64,000 nt of DNA from Bdellovibrionales bacterium CG10_big_fil_rev_8_21_14_0_10_45_34 (GTDB lineage Bacteria > Bdellovibrionota > Bdellovibrionia > Bdellovibrionales > 1-14-0-10-45-34): positions 179,106 to 243,105 of the forward strand of contig PEZS01000016.1 in assembly GCA_002778785.1 (NCBI GenBank), in the 5' to 3' direction. The notes under the pieces are model-generated. The model saw nothing but the letters and a program-made list of their open reading frames with translations. It was not told where the DNA came from and did not search any database. Shown here in pieces: positions 8,738 through 17,898 of the stretch (positions within the stretch are counted from its first letter, which is position 1; the number at the start of each line of letters is the position of its first letter). The position numbers and the translations under genes were made by a program.

Positions 8738-9298
8738 CTAGATAAATTTAATCATTTCTTCTGCGGTGCAAAGACATGGATAGCCATCCCTTGTGCACTC
8801 ATATTTTACGTCTTTCCAATACTCCTTATGAGTTGCGACGGTTTGAAACCCATTTCGCTTGAGGTAACGGCGAGAAGAGTCCTGTGGCGACTCAACCCAA
8901 CTATGTGCGACGATAGCTTTGGCCCCTTGCGATCGCAAAACATCAATAGACATGTTGGAGAGGTGTGACCCCCAACCAATACCTTGCACCGATGGGTGTA
9001 AGAACAGCGATTGAAAATAACCGACTTTACTTTTTGAAACATTCCATAGGTGTGGGCTCACCTTTGATCGCTTGGTATCAATCCAGTTACCGGGGGCTAA
9101 AGTAAGTCGTACACCCACGACCTGAAGGTCTTCAGTAAGCAAGATGAACGACGCACATTCGCCGTTTGATGTAGAGCGCTCAATGATATCGGCAAGTTTC
9201 GACTCACTGAAATACCCATTGCCAATTTGCGCATCTGTAAATTCTTTCACAGCCAGAATCCACTCGGTGCTAAAACATGCTGCTTGATAGTTGCTCAT
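8738..9298 (-). CDS. GNAT-family N-acetyltransferase
   Basis: A 186-residue acetyltransferase. The acetyl-CoA loop is seen in FLHPSVQGIGWGSHLSNMSI (Q/R-x-x-G-x-G/A pattern), preceded by the beta-4 strand and followed by a typical beta-5 strand (AKAIVAHSWV) and RRYLKRNGF, the common ending before the last strand. The substrate is unknown. The ATG follows GAAGGA closely. It may be cotranscribed with the FAD oxidoreductase downstream (128 bases apart). Confidence 0.8.
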   Translation of the reverse strand: MSNYQAACFSTEWILAVKEFTDAQIGNGYFSESKLADIIERSTSNGECASFILLTEDLQVVGVRLTLAPGNWIDTKRSKVSPHLWNVSKSKVGYFQSLFLHPSVQGIGWGSHLSNMSIDVLRSQGAKAIVAHSWVESPQDSSRRYLKRNGFQTVATHKEYWKDVKYECTRDGYPCLCTAEEMIKFI

Positions 9299-9391
9299 AT
9301 TCCTTCGCTAGATATCAAAGCGTGCCGCACGATGCAATGAATGTGTTCTCGCTGCTGACGCAGAGGCGCGACGAGTCTCGCCAATAAAAAA

Positions 9392-9868
9392 TTAATCTTC
9401 TAGAAGGCTGCGTAGCATCCAAGCTGTCTTTTCATGAAGCTGAATTCTTTGTGTTAAAAGATCGCAAGTGGCTTCGTCTGAAGACTTCTCTGCAACGGGA
9501 AATATCTTTCGAGCGGATCGAACGACGGTTTCATGCGCCGTCACCAAGTTCGAAATCATTTCATGGGCGCCCGGAAGGCTGTCTTCTTCTTTTACATTCG
9601 TTAAGCGAGAGAAAGCGTGATAGCTGCCTGGAGCTGGTTCGCCCAATGAGCGAATTCTTTCAGCGATAACATCTACTGCGGTAGCAAGCTCTGTGTACTG
9701 AGTTTCAAACATTAAATGAAGAGTGTTGAACATGGGCCCAGTTACATTCCAGTGGTAATTGTGAGTTTTCAGATACAGTGTGTAGCTATCCGCTAACAAC
9801 ACTCCCAACTCTGACGCGATTTTCTTTCTTTCTACTTCAGGGATGCCAATATCAATGGGATATGCCAT
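9392..9868 (-). CDS. dps: Dps ferritin-like DNA-protection protein
   Basis: A 158-residue mini-ferritin that forms dodecamers, oxidises Fe(II) with peroxide and shields DNA. The ferroxidase ligands keep the E. coli Dps spacing: His39, His51 (+12), Asp66 (+15) and Glu70 (+4), within [19 protein letters not shown] and VDVIAERI. The N-terminal tail is short and not Lys-rich, so direct DNA binding through the tail is less likely. A strong AAAGGAG site precedes the ATG. It is likely induced by oxidative stress or stationary phase (family knowledge). It is transcribed alone. Confidence 0.92.
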   Translation of the reverse strand: MAYPIDIGIPEVERKKIASELGVLLADSYTLYLKTHNYHWNVTGPMFNTLHLMFETQYTELATAVDVIAERIRSLGEPAPGSYHAFSRLTNVKEEDSLPGAHEMISNLVTAHETVVRSARKIFPVAEKSSDEATCDLLTQRIQLHEKTAWMLRSLLED

Positions 9869-9936
9869 GATTTTCTCCTTTATAACGAGCTATCATGGCA
9901 TATCCTCCCTACGGAGCAAGGCCTTTATAAACTAGC

Positions 9937-11790
9937 TTAGTAGATCATCAAGCCAATCACTTGCTGCACTTCTTGGGTACCGAGGCGATCTGTGACCGCA
10001 ATAGACTGCACTCGGCTATAATTATCCACAACTACGATCGCTCCAGGAATAACCAATGCAGAACCAACATTGAGCTTCATGGCCATACATGCTCCGCTTT
10101 GAAGGCAAGATCCATAGGAAGATTCGTACTGAGCATAAAGCTGCTCAACAAGCACTTCAGCCGAGGTCGCCCCTAACCTTGAACCGATAGCTATCTCAGA
10201 TCTACCTGCTCCCCTTGATGAAAGCCCACCTTGGAAGCCGGACTTAGCTATCACTGCGATAACTCGTTTTGAATAGCCTTGAACAGCGATTTCTAGCGAA
10301 ACATCGGAAAGACTGATCGAGTCTCGATGATCTTGAATATTGCCAAGTAGACCGATAGCCTCCCGAGGATCAAAACTCCGGCTCACCGAGAGACCAGCAA
10401 TGTCTCGTCCGTAGCTGATGCGAGCTGTACGAGTTGCGAGAAGCCCTGCTCGGCTTTCTATTTCTTGTGCGCGCTCAAGCTGAGCTGCGAGCTGAGTCAA
10501 CTCTCTAACTGCTTGACGAATATCAGAAATCTGTTGCGCAAGTGCTTGAATGTCGGCAGATAAGTTGCCGTCTTGAGCATTTAAACGCGAGGCACGGCTA
10601 TCGAGCTTAGCAATTTCACCTTCAATTTGTCGAACTCGTGCTTGTCTTTCTGAGGCACGAGCTTCTATATTTTTTAACTCTGCCAGTTTGGCACTTTTGT
10701 CGGAACTCAGCGCACTCACTCGACCATTTAGAGCATCAGCTTGATTCTTAAGACTATGTGCTTCCGATTGGCTTTGATCGCGCTGTGACAGCAAACCTCT
10801 CGACTCACTCAGTGCGCCAATTGCATTATTGACGTCGTTTATTTTGTTTTGAACTTCGGCAATCTGCCGATCAAGCTGATCTGCCTTTGCCAGTTCAGCC
10901 TTAGCTTTCTCGATTTTAGGTGTAATACTTGTGACTAAATTTTGCTGAGAGGATTCAACAACGCGGCGTTCACGATTGAGATCGTCGCGATGCCGCATAC
11001 GCCCGCCTTCGTCCATCGCTTCAATTTCGCGAATACGTGCTTCAGATCGCGCAATCACAGCTTCAGTACGTTGACGACCCTCCTCAAGATGTCCTAGATC
11101 GGCACGTATTTCGTCGACGCGAATTTGATTGCGTTCGCCCTGAAGCTGATTCTTCTCTCTCTCTAACCCCGGCTTGATATTGTTTTGACGCTCACTTAAT
11201 GCTCTATCGCCTTCGCCCACTTGAGTCAGTCGCAAGCCGACGCGCGATTGCGATCTCAGTGCCTCAGCTTCTTTATTGCGAGCTTGCTCTTCGGCTCGGC
11301 GAGATCTCTCAAGTAGACCGCCTCTTCCTGTTTCAAGCTGCCCCAACTGTTGCTCGATAGATCGAAGTTCGCCACGAACGCGATCTGCCTGACGATTGGC
11401 CTCGTCAAGCGCCTGCCTCTCAGTAACAAGTGCCTGTTTTTGGCGAGAAATGTCAGCTTGTACCTGAGACTTTTCCCGCTGAACTTCTGCCAATCTTCGG
11501 GCGGCGTCGTTACGTCGTCCTTCTAACTCATGAGCGGTTGCAGCAAGATCACCCCGGTCGCCAATGTTATAGCGCCGATTGAGGTCTTGACGAATTTCTC
11601 GGATTCTCAACCTCACCTCGCCCACTTGACGCTGAGCTTGCTGGTAATCTCTGATAGCTCTTTCGTGTTCATAATTTTGGGCTTGAACTGGCAACTGGAT
11701 AAGCGCAGTTAAGCCAAGCACAATTACCGAGTTCATCGATTTGCGGTTTGCTGCTTTGTCTTGAAATCTTATTTTTTTTAAGTGAATCAT
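9937..11790 (-). CDS. Secreted coiled-coil protein
   Basis: A 617-residue exported protein. I place the start at the ATG at 11790, four bases after a GGGGGG run, rather than further upstream. A signal peptide ends at PVQAQ (about residue 38). Residues 40-430 are almost unbroken Gln/Arg/Glu/Ala-rich heptads (LRSIEQQLGQLETG, RQARVRQIEGEIAKLDSRAS), a long antiparallel or dimeric coiled coil. The last 170 residues turn compact (SLEIAVQGYSKRVIAVIAKSG, SYGSCLQSGACMAMKLNVGS, IVVVDNYSRVQSIAV) with two Cys five residues apart. No family is recognised. The architecture fits a periplasmic scaffold or tether. Divergent from the two-gene outer-membrane operon. Confidence 0.75.
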   Translation of the reverse strand: MIHLKKIRFQDKAANRKSMNSVIVLGLTALIQLPVQAQNYEHERAIRDYQQAQRQVGEVRLRIREIRQDLNRRYNIGDRGDLAATAHELEGRRNDAARRLAEVQREKSQVQADISRQKQALVTERQALDEANRQADRVRGELRSIEQQLGQLETGRGGLLERSRRAEEQARNKEAEALRSQSRVGLRLTQVGEGDRALSERQNNIKPGLEREKNQLQGERNQIRVDEIRADLGHLEEGRQRTEAVIARSEARIREIEAMDEGGRMRHRDDLNRERRVVESSQQNLVTSITPKIEKAKAELAKADQLDRQIAEVQNKINDVNNAIGALSESRGLLSQRDQSQSEAHSLKNQADALNGRVSALSSDKSAKLAELKNIEARASERQARVRQIEGEIAKLDSRASRLNAQDGNLSADIQALAQQISDIRQAVRELTQLAAQLERAQEIESRAGLLATRTARISYGRDIAGLSVSRSFDPREAIGLLGNIQDHRDSISLSDVSLEIAVQGYSKRVIAVIAKSGFQGGLSSRGAGRSEIAIGSRLGATSAEVLVEQLYAQYESSYGSCLQSGACMAMKLNVGSALVIPGAIVVVDNYSRVQSIAVTDRLGTQEVQQVIGLMIY

Positions 11791-11913
11791 TTGGTCCCCC
11801 CATACCCTTTTAAGCAAACTTTGGACCAAGAATTCTGGTATCAGTGTGACACCGCGATACCTTCCGGCGTCCACTTCTCGACATTTGTAAACTTATGAGC
11901 GAGCCTTTTTTCT

Positions 11914-12660
11914 ATGTATAAAGGATACCGTGTCTTTGTTTCACTCTCGCTTTCTCTACACTCATTGGGTGTTTTAAATGCTTCGGAAGTACCGACACAT
12001 CAGAACGACTCGGCGGTGACAGCAACTCCTTATACGAATAAAACGCCCTATGCACCAATGAGTTGGGACTATGGCGCAGGTTTTGGCCTCTTTAACCACC
12101 AAAGGCTTCACTATCAATTGTCGGGGCAGCTTGGGAAACACCTGGGTGAATGCCTATTTGTAAATACCACTACCTGCCAGCAATACATCGATTTGCTCGG
12201 CGATCTTTCGGGGCGAGAAGGCTCAACCCTCTACGGGGGCAAACTTTCCTTTAGATGGCAGTTTGTAAATTTTCCTTCGAATATGAGCCCGTTTTTTCGA
12301 ATACAAGCGGGTTTGGTAAATGCGATTGAAAAAGAAGGGGTCATGCTTTCAGGAGTTGGAGGACTTGGCCTAGGGCTTAACTATGTTTTACACCCTAGAT
12401 TGGATTTAAGAATTGAAGGACGACAGGAGTACTATCGGTCTCTTCCAGTTCAGACATTTCTTCTTGGCTTTCAGTTCAAAATCGACAACTGGGTCAGCGA
12501 CTTTGCAGATTCTATGAAAGATATTGGAACTCAAACCATCGAAACGCCTCGGAACCTTATGGAGGCACTCATTATCAACCCTACGCGTAAGAAAAGTGAC
12601 TCTGAAAAACAACCGAATGTGGAACAAAAACAAGCGCCTAGCAAAGAAGCCCAGCCATGA
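11914..12660 (+). CDS. Exported protein, putative outer-membrane barrel
   Basis: A 248-residue protein with an N-terminal signal sequence (YRVFVSLSLSLHSLGVLNA, cleavage before SEV). Aromatic-ended strands alternate with turns (FGLFNHQRLHYQLSGQLG, LSFRWQFVNF, GGLGLGLNYVL, LRIEGRQEYYR, FLLGFQFKID), giving an 8-strand barrel pattern like OmpA/OmpW-type proteins, followed by a polar tail rich in Lys, Gln and Pro from about residue 215. Its stop overlaps the start of the next gene by four bases (ATGA), so the two are translationally coupled. No strong ribosome site is visible. Confidence 0.7.
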   Translation: MYKGYRVFVSLSLSLHSLGVLNASEVPTHQNDSAVTATPYTNKTPYAPMSWDYGAGFGLFNHQRLHYQLSGQLGKHLGECLFVNTTTCQQYIDLLGDLSGREGSTLYGGKLSFRWQFVNFPSNMSPFFRIQAGLVNAIEKEGVMLSGVGGLGLGLNYVLHPRLDLRIEGRQEYYRSLPVQTFLLGFQFKIDNWVSDFADSMKDIGTQTIETPRNLMEALIINPTRKKSDSEKQPNVEQKQAPSKEAQP

Positions 12661-13913
12661 CGCCCCTCAAAGTTCCATTCGCAGCTTTACTTATCGTTTT
12701 TCTTATTTTTAACACCGCAGACGCGGCTTATGAAAACTATCATAATGTACTAGTCGGTAGCAAAGGCGTCGGCTTCGGAGGAGCCCAAGCTGCCGTCATC
12801 GGTGACCCAAGCAGTTCCTCATTCTACAACCCCGCCACACTATCTCGAATCCGTGGAACAAGCCTCTCCACCTCCGTGAGTCTTTATAATAAGTACGATA
12901 CCGGCTACGGCAGCGCCAATCTCGAACAGGCTCCACTGAAGGTTAACCAAGGGTTCTTTCGTTCACTCCCTTCGACGGGAACACTTATGAATTTTGGAAA
13001 CTACGCATTCGGACTATCCGTTGTGATTCCAGATTATGACAATTTTTCAGGAGAAATCGAATCATCCGTAACTAGTTCATCTTCTACAACCACGCTGCTC
13101 AATCTAGCCGATGAATCTCTCTGGGTGGGTGGTAGCTTTGCCATGAATTTTAGCGAAAATTCGTCTTGGGGGGTAACCGCCTACTACACGGCACGCAACT
13201 TTCAGAGAACTCTGGTCGATCAAACAGTTTCTACAACATCTCAAATTTACTCCGAAGAAAAATCATTTACGAACAATTCTGTCGTCTATCAATTAGGATT
13301 TTACAGTAAGCTGAGTGATCGCTGGGGAGTTGGAGCCTCTTACCGCCTTCCTTCGATTGAAGTCAGTGGCAGGGGCTACTATTACCGCTCCTATTTGGAC
13401 ACATCTTCGTCTACGACCCCCACTGTAGTTAGACAACAAGACGTTGGTTCGGAGGGACGAATACCCTCTCGCATTGTGCTTGGAGTTAACTACAAAGTTG
13501 AAGAACTTCTCTCGATTGCCTTTGATGTTCATCGATACTTACCAGAAGACTTCGCTGATATGGAATCCGCCGCCGGCCAATACCGCGTACGACATGTAGA
13601 AGTTACCAGTTTTCACTTTGGTACGGAATACAGCTTTGCCTCATGGATCAAAGGACGACTCGGGCTTTTTACAAATCCCTCCTCCACACCATTAATAGGA
13701 AGCACTAACGAGAAAATGGGAGATCATATCGATATGTGGGGCTGGTCTGCGCAAGTTGAACTTTTAACGAGTGAGAAAACTTCTGTCGGATTTGGTGGCT
13801 ATTACACTGGTGGAACTGGCGAGGCCGTCGAACAAATCAACCAAGTTTTGACCAAAAAAACAAAATCTAAACAAGTGTTTTCGATGATGATCACAACAGA
13901 ATTTTTTCTATAA
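12657..13913 (+). CDS. FadL/OMPP1-like outer-membrane transport protein
   Basis: A 418-residue outer-membrane protein. After a signal peptide (ALLIVFLIFNTADA) the mature N-terminus has KGVGFGGAQAAVIGDPSSSSF followed by YNPATL, closely matching the GxxxAGxGGA..A...D.s..f.NPA.l opening of the OMPP1/FadL/TodX family, whose 14-strand barrels pass hydrophobic compounds through a lateral opening. Later strands (FGGYYTGGTGEAV, KQVFSMMITTEFFL) and the C-terminal hydrophobic residue support a barrel. It overlaps its partner barrel gene by four bases. The substrate is not evident; no acyl-CoA synthetase is nearby. Confidence 0.75.
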   Translation: MTPLKVPFAALLIVFLIFNTADAAYENYHNVLVGSKGVGFGGAQAAVIGDPSSSSFYNPATLSRIRGTSLSTSVSLYNKYDTGYGSANLEQAPLKVNQGFFRSLPSTGTLMNFGNYAFGLSVVIPDYDNFSGEIESSVTSSSSTTTLLNLADESLWVGGSFAMNFSENSSWGVTAYYTARNFQRTLVDQTVSTTSQIYSEEKSFTNNSVVYQLGFYSKLSDRWGVGASYRLPSIEVSGRGYYYRSYLDTSSSTTPTVVRQQDVGSEGRIPSRIVLGVNYKVEELLSIAFDVHRYLPEDFADMESAAGQYRVRHVEVTSFHFGTEYSFASWIKGRLGLFTNPSSTPLIGSTNEKMGDHIDMWGWSAQVELLTSEKTSVGFGGYYTGGTGEAVEQINQVLTKKTKSKQVFSMMITTEFFL

Positions 13914-14021
13914 AGGTTCCTGCTGTTCCCAACCGCCTAAAAAACTTTTCTTTTTATCACTGTGGGAAGCTGATTCTAAATATTGCACACTCTTGCGGCT
14001 GCTCCTCACATATTTGCTCTT

Positions 14022-14330
14022 CTATTTTTTGCTAACCTCTTGCTCCTTAAGAACAAATTTAGCGAAAAGATATACGATAATAGCGATAACTAGAAAGTCT
14101 ATCAGGGATGCAATCACCTTACCGTACAAAACTCCATTGTAGTTAAGTTCCCGGATGTTCTGTGCACCTGTCGAGACGAGAACTGGATTTAGAATCACCG
14201 GTACAATGAGATCATCAACTAAACTAGACACCAATTCATTAAGTTTGCCGCCAACTATTACGGCAATAACAAGTCCGATCACATTATAGTTTTTAAGAAA
14301 GCCAAAAAATCCCCTCATAACTCCTCGCAA
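14022..14330 (-). CDS. mscL: MscL-family mechanosensitive channel, short form
   Basis: A 102-residue inner-membrane protein. TM1 is preceded by GFFGFLKNYNVIGLVIAVIVGG, which fits the MscL N-terminal helix and the pore-lining Gly/Ala/Val helix; SSLVDDLIVPVI follows, as in MscL (LV.D.IMP). TM2 is IASLIDFLVIAIIVYLFAKFV. Most MscL proteins have 130-150 residues; this one has a reduced periplasmic loop and no C-terminal helical bundle. It opens under membrane tension to release solutes at osmotic downshock. A GAGGAG site precedes the ATG. It lies 20 bases downstream of the ferritin-like/ATP-grasp gene and is probably in that operon. Confidence 0.88.
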   Translation of the reverse strand: MRGVMRGFFGFLKNYNVIGLVIAVIVGGKLNELVSSLVDDLIVPVILNPVLVSTGAQNIRELNYNGVLYGKVIASLIDFLVIAIIVYLFAKFVLKEQEVSKK

Positions 14331-14349
14331 GACACTTCTTTATATGGTT

Positions 14350-16758
14350 TCATCTCTCCTCCGATTTAAAACACTCTAAGGCAGAATGCACTTTTTCTGC
14401 AAGGCCTAGCGATTTCAACTCTTCAAAAAATCGACTCTCATCGTTTGTGCCAATGGTTAAGGCTTGAAAAGCATTTGGATCCCCTTTTAAGGACGTCCAC
14501 TTAACGAATGTGAGACCAGATTCATTGGTAGAGGCCCGCTCTTCAAAAGAATCCGGCAATTCACTTTCTTTAGCTATAACGAAGACGCTGTGTTTTTGTT
14601 TTCGCAAATATTTTTTCATTTTTAAGGTTAGATAACCAAAATTATTTCTCACATTCACTTCACACAAATGGAGCCTGACCTCACCCTTGTTATCTATCCA
14701 AAAAAAGGCGTCCAATCCCAACGGCCCCACATAACTGCTCGTTGCCATTGCTTCATCTATAACCTTTGCAAAATGACATCGTCCTTCTTCTAGAATCTTT
14801 TGAAATTTCTCCGACAGTAGAAAGCTTCTAAGGTTTTTTTCTAGACCAAAATAAAAGTCCCCTAACCATGCTCCAAAGTATTGCCCCTTTGTAGTCACTA
14901 AGAATCTGTTCAACCCGACAAATCTTACGTTGCCATCAGAGGAGCGCTCGAACTGAAACGAAAAGTCGATGACTCTGGAACGGAAAGGCTCTACTACCAA
15001 ACCGCCATGTCTTTTCATTATTCCTCTTAAGGTTTGAGACTCTTTTTCTTCAACTCGGCCACGGTGACCCGTTACCTGATCTCGCCCAGAAGTTGAGTAA
15101 AATCCCTTCGCTATCCAATCTAGTGTGATTTCGCGAGACAGAAACGTTTCTAGCTCTATGACGCTCTCAATAACTTCGATCTCTTCATTGCCTTTTAAGA
15201 GCTCCTTTAGATCGTATGAGGGAGCTTGCCGTTTCTTCTTTACCTCTACGATAAGCTTGCGCGAAAAAAGATGGGAGTGATCAAAAAATTCGAGGTTTTT
15301 ACTTTTGTCTTTTGGATTTGAGAGTGCTTGAGAATGGCCCCACCATTTGCGATCGGCCGTCCTTCGGTAGCAAAGAACAGAAGCAGGGTCGTTTTCGTCT
15401 GTAATCTCAACATACTCGGGAAGTTCAAACCCCAAATTCATCATCTGTTCGCGCCAGGCTAAATCTGGAACTTGGCGCACTAGCTGGATATCACCTTTTT
15501 TAACGTTTATTATCAGAAGTGTTTCTAAATCTGAACTCAGTTTGCGGTAAAGTCTCACTTCCTTGCTTTGCTCTAGGCTGCGAACCTCTTTTGCTAAACG
15601 AGTTGCTGAAAGGCGAGCAGCCTCGTCTCCTACGTTGCCTTCGATACTTCCTTCGTTTCGGGTACTAAAAAGATTCGTGCGACGGCGAAACATGTTGTTA
15701 TCTAGTCGCCTCCACATATCCACATCAAGGTTCATCCAATGAACATCTGGCACTCTTCCTTTTGATGCGCTGTAAACTCGAAGATTTTTGATAAACTCTG
15801 GATCAATCCCAGATTGTTTGCGAGCAGATTCAGCGAATGAGCGCCCCTTAGCTCGCGCCGGAGTGAACGGGAATTTCAACAGACTTTTATAGATGTGCCA
15901 CAGGGTTTCTATTTTTTGCTCGGGACTTGTCGGTCTTTCAGAAGCCGAGTCCTCTTGCGCTAAGGAGTCAGAATCTTTTTTAGAACTCAACGATTTATGT
16001 GCGCCGTCATTCAAAGCTTGAGTGCTGATAGCTTGGGATTGCTGAAGCCAGTTAACTCCCAGTTTTACATGCTCGACTTCGTCTCTAAAGACAGTTCCCA
16101 TAACTTTCGCCGATTCCACATCGCCGCATTCGCGAAACAATCTTCCGTAGTAAACGCAGTGATCGAGGTTAGCTTGCTCTACGGTCAGGGCCATGTGCGC
16201 CATGAATTCATCAATTGTGGTTAGCTTCGTAAAGTGGTCCCAGAAAAAAGAGTTGAGGGGCAGTTCGCCAAAATTAAGACCCAGCTCAGCCATCCGGTGG
16301 ATGTACAATTTCAAATGAGACTGTTCTTGATGGATGGTCTCTATCCATTTAAAAAGCAAGGACTCTGGTGCATCTTTAAACCTACAAATCGCCCAGGCAA
16401 ACAATTCGATAGCGAGAAGCTCGTGATTGGCAAAAAAATGAAGTGCTCGAGCGCGGCCTAACTCCGTTTTTAGCTCGACTAAACTTGGAAACTTCTCGCG
16501 CTCGTTTTGGAACTGAATCGCCGGACCTCTAGCAGGATAAGAGAAATTATTCACATCATACTGCCCATAGGCACTTTGAACAGGCTCTACGTGATAACTC
16601 GAAGCTATAGAACTGCGTACAAAGTTGGTCTGGGTTTGACTCGCTACAATCCCGTCAACATCGGTCTTTTCGAAACTAGTAAATCCCGACAGCTTTGTGC
16701 TCAACTCACCAAGATTGAGAATCTGCCAAGCAAAATCCCGAATCATGGCGGAATTCAT
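14350..16758 (-). CDS. Ferritin-like (DUF455) and ATP-grasp fusion protein
   Basis: An 802-residue cytoplasmic protein with two enzyme-like halves. Residues about 90-260 match the DUF455 ferritin-like family: helices with NHELLAIELFAW, HQEQSHLKLYIHRM and RDEVEHVKLGVNWL carry E-x-x-H pairs suited to a diiron site. After a linker, residues about 560-760 form an ATP-grasp ligase core: a Gly/Ser loop (FYSTSGRDQVTGHRG), VVEPF and DFSFQF strands, YVGPLGLDAFFW, and LCEVNVRNN with the Glu and Asn that bind Mg-ATP. Such ligases join a carboxylate to an amine. It overlaps the M14 carboxypeptidase gene by four bases, so the two are made together. The substrate is unknown. I am sure of the two domains and unsure of the role. 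Confidence 0.75.
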   Translation of the reverse strand: MNSAMIRDFAWQILNLGELSTKLSGFTSFEKTDVDGIVASQTQTNFVRSSIASSYHVEPVQSAYGQYDVNNFSYPARGPAIQFQNEREKFPSLVELKTELGRARALHFFANHELLAIELFAWAICRFKDAPESLLFKWIETIHQEQSHLKLYIHRMAELGLNFGELPLNSFFWDHFTKLTTIDEFMAHMALTVEQANLDHCVYYGRLFRECGDVESAKVMGTVFRDEVEHVKLGVNWLQQSQAISTQALNDGAHKSLSSKKDSDSLAQEDSASERPTSPEQKIETLWHIYKSLLKFPFTPARAKGRSFAESARKQSGIDPEFIKNLRVYSASKGRVPDVHWMNLDVDMWRRLDNNMFRRRTNLFSTRNEGSIEGNVGDEAARLSATRLAKEVRSLEQSKEVRLYRKLSSDLETLLIINVKKGDIQLVRQVPDLAWREQMMNLGFELPEYVEITDENDPASVLCYRRTADRKWWGHSQALSNPKDKSKNLEFFDHSHLFSRKLIVEVKKKRQAPSYDLKELLKGNEEIEVIESVIELETFLSREITLDWIAKGFYSTSGRDQVTGHRGRVEEKESQTLRGIMKRHGGLVVEPFRSRVIDFSFQFERSSDGNVRFVGLNRFLVTTKGQYFGAWLGDFYFGLEKNLRSFLLSEKFQKILEEGRCHFAKVIDEAMATSSYVGPLGLDAFFWIDNKGEVRLHLCEVNVRNNFGYLTLKMKKYLRKQKHSVFVIAKESELPDSFEERASTNESGLTFVKWTSLKGDPNAFQALTIGTNDESRFFEELKSLGLAEKVHSALECFKSEER

Positions 16759-17777
16759 TCTTCAAAATCAGGAGGGGGCACTTGTTTGTCTTCAGAATTT
16801 GTCATGATGGCCACGATTCCACTCAAATCTTGAAGGTCGTCAAGCTTACTTAATTCTCTCTCTGACTGATTCGGCTTGAGCTCAATTGTCATAACAGGGG
16901 TTTTATGATCCTTCCACATGTAGCGCCCGAGACTGCCAGGGAAATGACCGAGTCGAATCCAAGGGAGATTTGTGTACTTCGGAAACGCCAACTTGGGACC
17001 GTCAAAATCAAGAACTCCGAGCGGGGTATGAATGGCAATAATAAGGTCTGGTTTGAAATCGCGAATCTGATGTATTGCGCAGCGAGTTTCGGGTTCACTT
17101 GCCGCTGTTGGGCCCGGATAGCGCCTTTGACTGCTGTGAGCTTTTGACTTCCAGTACTTAAGGGCCAGATCATTCCAATCAGACGAAGGGAAATTTCGAT
17201 TAATATCGACTTTTCTTGCGTTAGTGCGTGTATTTAATCTTCTACCATCGGGATTGAGTACGGGAATGACACGCCAAGTGTTGCGGGACTCAATCTCGAG
17301 CAAACGCGCCATCCAGCTGCGAGCGACAAGTCCACTTTCATGCTCATCACCGTGAACGTAACCCATTACAAGTATGCGCTTTCCTTTTTTGTGAATGCCC
17401 TTCTCGTCCATATGAAAAATGGGCCGACCTTCTGCGCTTTCACAATCAGAAAGTAGCCGTACAGTTTCACATATAGCATTGATCGAAGACCGTCCGGCGC
17501 TCCCTGGAATTTCAGACAACTCATTGATGCATGCATTCACTAAATCGGAGCCAGAAAGGGCTTTCGGAGTTAAACTGGTATTTGCATTAGCCTCGCCTAC
17601 TGCCCCGCCAACTTCTTGCGCCTCTGCTTCAATTAGTCCGCTGGTTTCTTGGGTTTTTTCTGATTCTGTGATTGTTGAATCACTGCCGCTTTTGTCTTTT
17701 TTGCCGATCGCGGACGTACAGCTGCCTAAAAAGACTAAAACAAGAATGAGAGAAATAGTTCTGGTAAATAAATACAC
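16755..17777 (-). CDS. M14 zinc carboxypeptidase lipoprotein, MpaA-like
   Basis: A lipoprotein with a metallopeptidase domain. The lipobox VFLGSC follows a hydrophobic n-region; I choose GTG at 17777 because it gives a normal lipoprotein signal, whereas the longest ORF (to 17870) would add 31 residues in front. A Ser/Glu-rich linker leads to the M14 domain: GYVHGDEHESG with the H-x-x-E zinc pair, NPDGRRLN, KVDINRNFP, the third ligand in IAIHTPLG, and MTIELKP with the catalytic Glu. This is the MpaA branch, which cuts gamma-D-Glu-diaminopimelate bonds of muropeptides. As a lipoprotein it would act in the periplasm. It is coupled to the downstream ATP-grasp gene. Confidence 0.82.
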   Translation of the reverse strand: MYLFTRTISLILVLVFLGSCTSAIGKKDKSGSDSTITESEKTQETSGLIEAEAQEVGGAVGEANANTSLTPKALSGSDLVNACINELSEIPGSAGRSSINAICETVRLLSDCESAEGRPIFHMDEKGIHKKGKRILVMGYVHGDEHESGLVARSWMARLLEIESRNTWRVIPVLNPDGRRLNTRTNARKVDINRNFPSSDWNDLALKYWKSKAHSSQRRYPGPTAASEPETRCAIHQIRDFKPDLIIAIHTPLGVLDFDGPKLAFPKYTNLPWIRLGHFPGSLGRYMWKDHKTPVMTIELKPNQSERELSKLDDLQDLSGIVAIMTNSEDKQVPPPDFEE

Positions 17778-17855
17778 ACTTAGAATCTTATTAAAGGCTT
17801 GCTCGAAATACAAAACACATTCTCGACTCGCAGCACCTATGTGGTTCGGAGGCGT

Positions 17856-17880
17856 GCCTCGGCCCATCAAAAGCCGAGGC
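17856..17880. repeat. Perfect 8-bp inverted repeat (possible terminator)
   Basis: GCCTCGGC and GCCGAGGC are exact complements separated by nine bases. The hairpin lies 20 bases after the stop of the pyrophosphatase gene and before the carboxypeptidase gene on the same strand. There is no T-run on either side, so it may mark an RNA 3' end or a partial terminator between the two genes. Confidence 0.5.
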
Positions 17881-17898
17881 GAAACAATCTCGCAAAAA

